In this document: piece by piece, positions 56,025 to 64,000 of the stretch
Numbering within the stretch: the stretch's first letter is position 1
Layout of the letters: every line of letters begins with the position of its first letter
Origin: Liolophura sinensis
Taxonomy: Eukaryota; Mollusca; Polyplacophora; Chitonida; Chitonidae
NCBI RefSeq assembly: GCF_032854445.1
Contig: NC_088295.1
Coordinates: 22,307,385-22,371,384, forward strand
Length of the DNA stretch: 64,000 nucleotides
Reading direction: 5' to 3'
Position numbers and translations under genes: made by a program
Notes under the pieces: generated by a model
The model's input: only the letters and a program-made list of their open reading frames with translations
What the model was told of the DNA's origin: nothing
Database searches by the model: none

Positions 56025-56285
56025 TTATTTATTTATCTAATTTACGCAGTACTCAAGAATATTTCACTTACACGACGGGGGCCAGCATTATGGTGGGAGG
56101 AAACTGGGCAGAACCCAGTGGAAATCCACGACCATCTGCAGATTCCTCAGACCTTCCCACCAGCACGTACGACCGGAAAAGAAGCAAGCAATAGCTGGAT
56201 TTGAACTCACTACCGCATTGGTGAACATCTCCTGGGCCACTGTGCCGCGCAGGCACGCTAACCTGGACCACGAGGTTCCCCTTAT
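56025..56285 (-). repeat. SINE family 1, near full length
   Basis: Tail TATTTATTTATCTAATTTACG, body CAGTACTCAAGAATATTTCA, GGTGGGAGGAAACTGGGCAG and GATTTGAACTCACTACCGCA. The tRNA-like head end is GCGCAGGCACGCTAACC. Confidence 0.85.
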
Positions 56286-56972
56286 GTACTATATCCAGTT
56301 GTTACCCAAGCTGTGCGTGCATATACAGCATGGCTATCAATATATTTCGCCAATCACAATGTTTAATTTAGGCGCTGGTAACTGTTTTCAAATACTCATC
56401 TACTCAATAAAGGCAACAACACATCGTCCGAAACGAATCCTCTTAACAATATAGTCACTGAGCGGGGGAGAAACTGGGTCTATCAGAAAAATGTGTGAAG
56501 TCCTTTGTTAAGTCGTCTGCTCGTTAAGTTACTTTGCGAGCAGGAGAGCAAACATTAACTGCGTGTACAGACGCTCTGAAGCCCTTCATGTGTGGACGAA
56601 ATACACAGTCTATTATAACTCTACCAGAAGGCGGCAAATTGCTCAACTCATCTGCGAGGAATTAAACACTGAGGAGGAAATAAAACCTTCACAAATATAA
56701 AGGCGCCAAAAATGTTGTTCGACGGTTAACAATGTCTCTTCTGAGCCTTAACTAGACCAATAAAATGCGGCTGAGCCATGTAGCCCGCGTTTAGCATAGC
56801 GAGTGAAGTATCATACGCAGGGATCGATGCATAAGTAGCGCATTATCTTTGTTAGAGTAAGGGCTGTACCACTTTCCGCGTATTCACCCCCGCGTGGTTC
56901 TAAGCTTAAACTCGTCGAGAATCGGCGCAGCGTTTCCGCAAATCCAGGAAGAGAGAGTGGAGCTACATTTAC

Positions 56973-57003
56973 CTGTGACGATCCCTGTTACCAAATAAAA
57001 CAT
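56973..57003 (-). CDS. Possible first coding exon of the acidic-protein gene
   Basis: The minus strand has ATG at 57003 followed by ten codons (MFYLVTGIVT) and one base, then donor CACAG/GTAAAT. The phase matches the exon at 54219-53633, creating a Gly codon at the junction. This is a phase match only; a 31-nt coding exon can arise by chance, so support is weak. Confidence 0.2.
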
Positions 57004-57639
57004 AGCAAAATGAGAAACCTTCAATTAAGACAACAATGAAATTCCTCTTACCGTTAGTCTTGGATTTACTACTGAGCAATTTTCAGGGCGAAGGACGAAC
57101 TGATATCTCAGTAGTTATATCACTCCAGCAGAGCGTTACCCCAGCGTTGTTAACGGCTCAGCTTCAACCTCACAATGATGCGGTTCTTCTCTGGGCTATG
57201 CCCATTCTACATCCGCATTTGTAGAGGTGGGACAGGCAGGGGAACTCACGTGACCACCCATGCCCGATCAAAGTATTCCAGTCGAGTCAATTTCTTGTTA
57301 GGCTAACATTTAACAACATACATTATTCAAACCGACCCCCGCGCGTACATGCAAAAATGTACTATATCAGCGCTATTGTAGACATAGTCGGAGACAGATG
57401 TAAGTTCAACGAAGCGTTCTCATTCTGACATTCTTTGCCTGAACTACGTGTCAAATAACTAGACCTATTTAATGTATTCAGGATGTAAAAAACAGTCACA
57501 ACCCGTTTATTACTTCTCATAGGAACATACCTGCAATACATGTACACATCACAATTAAAGCATTAACCAACTCATATGAACTCATTTAAAACGACCGCAG
57601 TACTATATATGAGAGGGATACACGTTGTGCTACCTCCCA

Positions 57640-59190
57640 TATGCATCGTTCTATTGTCCTTCACAGCTGATCAGACGAAATGTATCTCCATACAAGGTTG
57701 TATAGGTTGTATCATATGCTTTCACTATGAATTTATACTGAAGCCGACGGTCTTGCCAGAAGTCAAATATATTGGATGTGGAAAGACCATTTTCCAAAAC
57801 AACGTTCAACACAAAGGACAAATGAACTATTACAGTATATAAAAAGTGAAAAGAGAGAAGTTTCAGTAATGCCGGAAAGACCCAATGAATACTGTATGGG
57901 CACATAAATGTAATTGTGGCTTATATGCATTATTAAGTTAAGTATTCTACTGATGCATTCTTAATGATGTGTTCCATCATTTACTGATGCGTTGTCGTTA
58001 ATCAGTGTGTATCGATCATGCCGGTTTTTTCTGCGGCTGTATAGGTGAGCAGGTCTTGTCTCTTTACATTGTTTTAAAGCCACTATATGTTAAATGTGAT
58101 GTTAAATGTAACAACACATTTGTGATTCTAGACCAGTGACGTCTAACAAATAACATTTTTTCTAAGTATTTCTGCTTAAGCCAGTGTTATAGGGGATGGA
58201 TAAGTCGCTGCTTTTTAGTTGTATGAACAGCTGATGAAAACTGACAAGACCCCTGATTTCATCAGAAATATTTAATTACTCTTATCACTGGAAGTTCAGG
58301 TCAACAATCAACGTCCTACCTTTCTCTGCTGTTTATCTCACAACACTTAGAACTATATCTCGCAACTAAAAAGTTAATGATTTCAAAAATGCTAACAAGA
58401 ATACATAGGGCTACCCAAGATCGTCTCAATATTTTGCAGTATGCAATTATTAAATAATATACAGGGTGGGAAAATGTAAGCTGTCAAAATCATTTCTTCA
58501 CATCAATAGGTGTATATGTATTTATTTTAACTTCAAATGCATATCCTTTTTACAGTTCCGTTACACCGCTTTCATCGACTTGAAATAGGTAAGCCTAAGT
58601 CTTACAGACCAGTGTATGATCATCATGATTAAAATTTTATGTTAATCATCAATGAAATGGCAGAAAAGTTGTTCAAAGAAACTAAAATGCTTAAAACTAA
58701 GAAACAATACGTTAACATGGAAATCAGAAGTAACTTACAAAATTATCCAACGACTAGATGTATAATAATACAACAGCCGATGCGAATGGCCGAATTTCAC
58801 AAAGATGCAAGTAAATGGGATTTAAATCGTCGCACAACAGACATGATCTAACAAAATGCTACAAGGCGAAATATGTATATGAAGGACCTTTCGCTATATT
58901 GCTATCCAAGCAAGGATAATTTACAATGTCAAAATTAAAACCATCCTTCTTGTCGTAAAGTCTTCAAGGAAATTTATAGGTAATATAGGTAAAATATAGG
59001 TCCAGATAAGATGTACCCTCTGGTGGGACTCTTGTTTCCCATAAATCTATTGCGAAGGTGAGTATATATTTAAAAAACAACCTTTGTCATACAAGGATTG
59101 TTTAAAGATAGTAAATCATCAGTATACCGATTAGTGAATGAGAAAGATCGGGCTTGGTGAATTACTCCGTAACAGTTTCTGAGTACAGCC
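57640..59190 (-). mobile_element. Decayed YIDD-type retroelement, copy C
   Basis: The 3' part at about 57640-57905 shares TTCCAAAACAACGTTCAACA and GAGAGAAG...AATGCCGGAAAGAC with the 3' end of copy B. The RT part at about 58850-59160 shares AATGCTACAAGGCGAAATATG and TATTGCTATCCAAGCAAGGAT, and a minus frame reads ARSFSFTNRYTDDLLSLNN (the catalytic box mutated to YTDD). The middle (57.9-58.8 kb) is not recognisable. Orientation is the same as copy B. Confidence 0.6.
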
Positions 59191-59264
59191 GTACTCCATA
59201 ATAGTTTCAGCATTGCTCCTAAGTAGTTTATAGTGTAGTGTGGCATGACGAGTTCATGCCGCCA

Positions 59265-59485
59265 GTGACGTGTCATGACGAAACACCTGAGATGACACCC
59301 CGTCCAGTCACATTATACTGACAGCTGTTCAACCAGTCATGCTTCCTTGGTCTAACCTCTCACTGCTGAACACCAAGCCAGGCAACAACAAGTACCATTT
59401 TTAGTCTTTGGTATAACCCGACCCGGGTTTGATCCCGATGTCTCCCGACTTCGAGGCGAACGCTCTAACCAAATAGGCCACCAGA
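59265..59485 (-). repeat. SINE subfamily 2b copy
   Basis: On the minus strand the head reads CCTATTTGGTTAGAGCGTTC and the B-box region GGGATCAAACCCGGGTCGGG. The body continues with GTCAGTATAATGTGACTGGA. It abuts copy C of the retroelement. Confidence 0.75.
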
Positions 59486-60594
59486 AACAAATTATGGGAT
59501 AACAAGTGACCAGTTATATAACAAGTGACCAATTATATCAAACTTGTGAAACTCGTGATTTAATTCGACATAATACACCACTCGGTAGATATACTATATA
59601 CAAGCCTATACCTTGCAATAAATTGTTCGACAAATATTTATAATGATCTTTTCTTCATTATTTCACATTGATGCCATACGTAGACCGAGAGTCATAGATA
59701 GCGGGAATTACCCATCAGTCAGCCAACATGCAGTCAACCATACACGGGGTGTTTGTATATGTATTGCTAACTATGCTTAAATTTGCGTACATGTAATAAT
59801 TTAAAGCACCATTCAGTGTAGTCATTTAGAATATGCTTTTATTAAGCACGATTTACGATTTAAGATCATATATACGTTCCAGCTTAGGTACACGATGTGG
59901 ATACTGTCGGTTACAGGTAGGCATTATTGCCCTTCAATATCGCCTTATCAAATCGTAGTATAAATGTCACATAATTTTTAGATTAAAGCAGAAGAAAATT
60001 TAAATATAAATCAAACACCATTGAAAAGAGTATGCATTTCTTCGCTGGTGCATGCCATAAAAAAATTATAATATGTACCTCAAGTTGATAAATTATAAAT
60101 AAAGTCAGCGCTAAAATCCGCTGTGTGCGACTCCATTTTGCCTAAGAACGAGTCCTGAGGTCTTCTGTGTTAGGAGGAGAATTGGCGTCGGAAACCGCCG
60201 AAGTGCAGTTCGTACATTTCCGGTAGAACTCTTCTTCCCAGAAGGTAGCGTACAATTCAGTTCGTATTCTGCTTGACGATCGGTAAACCGGAATGTTGGA
60301 CGTAGGTTCCGAGTTTACAAGAAACAGTTTTAAAGGCTCTCAATGGCTGAGAGGCAACACACCCCCAGCATAAATTACAAGATGTTAAAGATGGAGGACG
60401 CCATGGACTCAGCGATTTATGCCAGCTTTGCCGTTTTCAGGCTTTATGTGTATGGCAAGGAAAAATCGCAAAATTATGCAGCAGGCACCACCAGATAGAA
60501 AAACATGTGCTCTTTTCAGCATGTAGTGTCATGTTTTCTTCTCCTTTCATGAAAGGGATAGAAAACCAAAACATTTAATGCACAAAATGCACAA

Positions 60595-60700
60595 ACCAGG
60601 AAGCACAAGGTGTGGGTTCAAACCCGGCCCTGGGCATGGATTTTTGGATTTCCCCGTTGCCACTGCTTGTGGGACTCTTGTGAAACTTTTCCAGCTTAAA
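60595..60700 (+). repeat. SINE family 3 fragment
   Basis: GTGGGTTCAAACCCGGCCCTGGG contains a B-box. GGATTTCCCCGTTGCCACTG then aligns with the body of the copy at 50400-50582. Only the region from the B-box on is clear. Confidence 0.5.
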
Positions 60701-60761
60701 TTACATGTATATACATATATAGTCTAGTGTTCTTTTTCTGCTAAAGTCTCTTATGGGGTAG

Positions 60762-60773
60762 CCCCCCCCCCCC
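60762..60773. repeat. Poly-C tract of 12
   Basis: Twelve C residues about 100 bp upstream of the first LINE frame. Confidence 0.85.
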
Positions 60774-60872
60774 TTCACCCCTGTAGCCAGCTGAAGCCCA
60801 TTTAAGTTTAGCACTGCACTGCAGCAGGCAGTGCGTGTTGTTAAAGTTGTTAAGAAGCGGCATTCTTGAAAT

Positions 60873-61577
60873 TTGTTCATCATATGCAACAGCCACAGCC
60901 AACTTAAGAAATTATTGAAGTTAGATTCTATAATGGGGCGAGATGCTGTGAGTAGGGTTCAAACAAAAGCCCTATCTAGGGATGTGATATATGGTATTCT
61001 GACGCGTATTGGGGACGAGGTACCTGAGAGTGAAGTTCTTGGGGCGATGAAAAGCGTTAAGTGTGTTAAAGCTGAACCCATGACGCCATGCTGAGAGAAA
61101 ATCCCTATATCGTGCATGTAACTGTATTTTGATGATGTTAATATCCCATATGAGGTGGCTTTGTGTTTTGAGGTTTTGCTAGTTATGCAATATATTCCCC
61201 CAGTAATTCAATGCTTCCAATGTCAAAGATTTAATCATTTGGCGTCCGAATGTCGCAATAGTTTGAGGTGCCCTCAGTGCTGTGGAAGTCATGTATATAA
61301 GAATTGCCCAAATAAAAATGTGTCTAAGTATGTAAACTATGGAGAACTCCACAGCTGTCGGGGCTCCACAGCTATCGGGGCTGTCCAAAACTTAAAAAGT
61401 CGAACAAAAGCCCAGTTTATTACAATTACTGAAAAAGTGTCCTTTGCAGAGGCACTAAATAGTGTCAGACCCAAGAATGTGAACCCATTAATGTTTCATA
61501 AGACCCTGATTTTGATGAATCTATTTGGGATAGATTCATCCAATCTCTGTATGCCCATGGGCATTTTTCCTTTCTAA
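60873..61577 (+). pseudogene. LINE ORF1 (Gag-like) with zinc knuckles, broken
   Basis: The N-terminal part (60873-61094) is followed by a frame break, then 61155-61577. The latter has IQCFQCQRFNHLASECR, LRCPQCCGSHVYKNCPN and a third partial knuckle near YGELHSCRG, the typical series of Jockey ORF1 proteins. These bind the element's RNA in working elements. Confidence 0.75.
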
Positions 61578-61703
61578 TCTTGATCCAAAGCTAGTCACAG
61601 TAAGCTTGTAGGAAACGTTTTTAAAACCAGAATGTGACTTTAGTTTCCCTGGATATCCGTCATTAGAGAAGACAGGCTGTGAGGAAGTAGATGTGGGCTT
61701 GCC

Positions 61704-61997
61704 ATGCTTATCAGGCATGGCCTCTCGTTCTCTGAAATAAAATTAGCCTCATTTAAATCTATTGAATGTCAGTGTTTCCAGATAGCCAGGGACGGTAATA
61801 GGCCAATGATAGTTGTGAATTTATATAAACCATGCAAGAAGGTAGCCAACAGTGATTTTAAGGCCTTGCTGGGCCAGTGTTGTTCGACTCTTGTAATTAT
61901 TTGTGGTGACTTAAATGCGCACCACCCTTTATGGGTAGCACGGGATCTGACGCAAGTGGTAGAACCTTGTATGCGGTTATCCAAGATAATGATCTAG
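61704..61997 (+). pseudogene. LINE APE-type endonuclease fragment
   Basis: It includes RPMIVVNLYKPCKK and the catalytic IICGDLNAHHPLW block of the endonuclease/exonuclease/phosphatase fold. Sequence past 62000 continues in other frames (LNDGSGTRLDEHSG-like), so the domain is frameshifted. Confidence 0.75.
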
Positions 61998-62604
61998 TGG
62001 TACTAAATGATGGATCTGGAACTCGTTTAGACGAACATTCAGGGAAACTTTTCACCATATATCTTACCTTATCATCCAAAATTTAGGCTAAATGTGCACA
62101 TGGTCAGTAGATCATCGCTCCCCTTGTGGAAGTGACCACTACCCAGTTTCATTATCTTCTGGATTCGAAACACACTCTGATCACCTTGATTCATTGCCCA
62201 GGTGAAAGTTGAAAAAAGCAGATTGGCACAAGTACAGCAAAACCTGTGAACGACACTTTTCTCAGGACTTCTATGACACAGATGTGAATAAGTTTTCAAA
62301 TAACACTATTAGTGCTTTAACTGAAACAGCTAATGAGGCTATTCCAAAAACTCATGGTAATATTCCAGAAAAGCTACCTGTTCGATGGTGGTCACAGGAA
62401 GGTTCACAAGGAACGGAAAAAAGCTAAAAATAGAGCACCTCGCACAAGGTTATATAATGATATAATTGTAATCAAGAGGGCTAAAGCCCATGTCCAGAGG
62501 ACAATAAAAAGAACCCAGAAGGATGGTTCTAGCATAAATCGTAACACACCTGTCAAAAATATATTGTAACAAGTAAAAGCCATAATCTGGAAGAAGAAAT
62601 CTTC

Positions 62605-63516
62605 ATGGAAAGTATTGTGGTAGGCGGTACATTACATATTACCAGTTCAGATAATTGTAACGTGTTAGCTGACAGCTTTCCATCTGTCTCTAGCTCCAGT
62701 TACTATAGTGATGGGTTTATTACTCACAAGAAACAGATGGAAGAGATGCACAGTTTTAATAACATCATGTTTGAGGATAAGTCCATTAATGAAGATTTTC
62801 CACTAATGGAACTTAAACAGGCGTTCATTGGCAACAAGGACTCCTCCCCTGGGGAAGTTTGGGTTAGCTACTCTGTGATTAAGCACCTGCCAGAAAGTAG
62901 TTTAAATGTATTGCTTTTGTTTTTTAACACCATTTGGTCAAAGATGGAACTACCTGTTTCATGGAAAAAAGCAGTTGTCATTCCAGCACCAAAGCCGAGC
63001 AAAGATCCATCTTTTACCTCATATTGTAGGCCCATTGCACTAACATCTACACTCTGTAAGATCATGGAAAAAGTGGTAAAGCCGAGGCTTGAATGGTTTC
63101 TAGATAAGAATCTTCTGTATTCCAGAGTAGGTTTAGGAAAGGTAGAACCACAACGGATCATGTGGTTTGGCTTGAAACATCCATAAAAAGATCCCTTGCA
63201 AATAAAGAATGTAACTTGGTAGCATTTCCAGATATCGAAAAGGCCTATGGTATGTTGTGGAATAGTGCACTGTTAATTAAGATGAAGGGTCTCGGGGATG
63301 GGATGCTCGAATGGGTAAGGGATTTCCTTTCCGAGCGTACAATGCAGATTTCACTCTAGAATGACCAACTAAAAGGGAGTGTGTTATCCCCAACACTGTT
63401 TATATAGCTGTTAATGATCTGCCATCGGTCCTCAACCCAAGGATAAATTGTTCCCTTTTCGTTGATGATAAAAATAAAGCTATTGGGTTCAGTGCTAAGA
63501 ATATTAACATATCAGA
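62605..63516 (+). pseudogene. LINE reverse transcriptase, first part
   Basis: 62605-63186 carries LPVSWKKAVVIPAPKPSKDP, FTSYCRPIALTSTLCKIMEK and ATG-free sequence typical of RT motifs 1-2. The frame shifts near 63135 into 63162-63359 (LVAFPDIEKAYGMLWNSALL, RT motif 3, normally FxDIxxAFDxVW). A stop follows. The catalytic box reads CSLFVDDKNKAIGF at about 63449-63490. The SINE insertion comes right after. Confidence 0.8.
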
Positions 63517-63767
63517 TTTATTCAATTTATTTGATTGGTGTGTTACGCCGCATTCAAGAATATTTCACTTATACAACGGCGGCCAGAATTAAGGTGGGAA
63601 GAAACCGGGCAGAGCCCGGAGGAAACGCACGACCACCCGCAGGTTGCTGACAGACCTTCTCACTTACGGCCGGAGAGGAAGCCAGCATGAGCTGGACATT
63701 CACATCGACCATATTGGTGAGAGGCTTCTGGGTCATTACGCTGCGCTAGCGCGCTAACCAACTGAGC
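63517..63767 (-). repeat. SINE family 1, full length with 12-bp target duplication
   Basis: On the minus strand it begins TAGCTCAGTTGGTTAGCGCG (tRNA A-box) and goes through GCATGCTGGCTTCCTCTCCGG-like body and TTTCTTCCCACCTTAATTCT to an ATAAATTGAATAAAT-like tail. TAACATATCAGA flanks it at 63505-63516 and 63768-63779. It is 251 bp and sits inside the LINE reverse transcriptase. The T-rich left end and the body resemble the MetaSINE superfamily; that label is an inference. Confidence 0.9.
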
Positions 63768-63779
63768 TAACATATCAGA

Positions 63780-64000
63780 GATGTATGTACAACAGGCTTT
63801 GAACGAAACTGACACATGGAGTAAATTGTGGGCATTCCACTTCTCCTCAACCCAATGCGAAGCAGTTTTGTTCACCAGAAGACAAGTGGATTTACCCGTA
63901 CAATTACTCATAGGAAATAGTGTGATCAAAGTATCTACATTATTCACATATCTTGGGGTTGCCTTTGGCCCAAAGAGGCTCACACGGACAAAACATATTG
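63780..64000 (+). pseudogene. LINE reverse transcriptase, continuation after the SINE
   Basis: The frame MYVQQALNETDTWSKLW, then STQCEAVLFTRRQ and IKVSTLFTYLGVAFG, matches the thumb-side motifs of Jockey reverse transcriptases (W...GF.FS..K..., then FKFLGVxFD). It runs off the right edge. Confidence 0.75.

Larger units (their letters stand above)
60870..64000 (+). mobile_element. Jockey-type LINE, decayed, runs off the right edge
   Basis: In order: an ORF1 with CCHC knuckles, an APE-type endonuclease segment, and a reverse transcriptase with FVDD. This is the layout of Jockey-clade non-LTR retrotransposons. All parts have frameshifts or stops. A SINE splits the reverse transcriptase at 63517-63767. 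The 3' end is outside the window. Confidence 0.82.

Noticed and set aside
57036-57224. Short plus-strand frame with a hydrophobic start (MKFLLPLVLDLLLSNFQG)
   Set aside because: It looks like a signal peptide, but the remaining 40 residues show no cysteine pattern or splice continuation, so I do not list it as a gene.
50400-63767. tRNA genes suggested by A-box and B-box matches
   Set aside because: None folds into a full cloverleaf by eye, and each continues into a SINE body.

Overview
The window is metazoan nuclear DNA. Its genes are split by introns with GT/AG junctions, intergenic space is long, and it is full of SINEs, retrotransposon wrecks and minisatellites. The SINE types (a tRNA head with a conserved body ending in a TAAA-rich tail, and a second type ending in ACTCACTCAC) and the overall texture suggest a lophotrochozoan, most likely a mollusc. 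This is an inference; no single feature fixes the species.

Three host genes are well supported, all on the minus strand. (1) At 17,607 down to 222 and off the left edge lies the 5' part of a polycystin-1 (PKD1-type) gene: signal peptide and LRRNT, seven single-repeat LRR exons of 69 or 72 nt, an LRRCT exon, then an exon with a WSC-like region and the first PKD domain. Every exon joins the next in phase. (2) At 35,976-30,186 is a complete three-exon TMEM26-family gene of 374 residues. (3) At 47,246-38,572 is a second TMEM26 gene with the same exon phases and a longer acidic/serine-rich tail (482 residues). A fourth probable gene ends at 53,633-54,219: an acidic, low-complexity protein with a conserved-looking tryptophan-rich C-terminus that I do not recognise.

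Mobile DNA fills much of the rest. PKD1 intron 1 holds a decayed Gypsy-type LTR retrotransposon (about 10,331-16,030). A fragment of a YIDD-type (probably Penelope-like) retroelement lies inside it, and a SINE lies further along. A near relative of that retroelement sits in opposite orientation in TMEM26-B intron 1, and more decayed relatives lie at 22.3 kb and 57.6-59.2 kb. A Tigger/pogo-type DNA transposon derivative (2,990-3,852, with TA duplication) and a MITE-like foldback element (about 4,383-4,682) lie in other PKD1 introns. A Jockey-type LINE occupies 60.9 kb to the right edge and is interrupted by a SINE with a clean 12-bp target duplication.

Tandem arrays with units of 18, 41, 19, 86, 27, 78 and 37 bp explain most of the long but meaningless open frames. 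Between 18.4 and 29.8 kb, 36.1 and 38.4 kb, 49.6 and 53.5 kb, and 54.5 and 57.6 kb I find no supportable gene apart from repeats and one possible first exon at about 57.0 kb. I find no CRISPR array, rRNA gene or convincing functional tRNA gene. I did not find an obviously new biological system. The best leads are the enlarged PKD1 LRR array, the unknown acidic protein, the identical nonsense codon in two retroelement copies, and the Gypsy element's extra zinc-finger frame.
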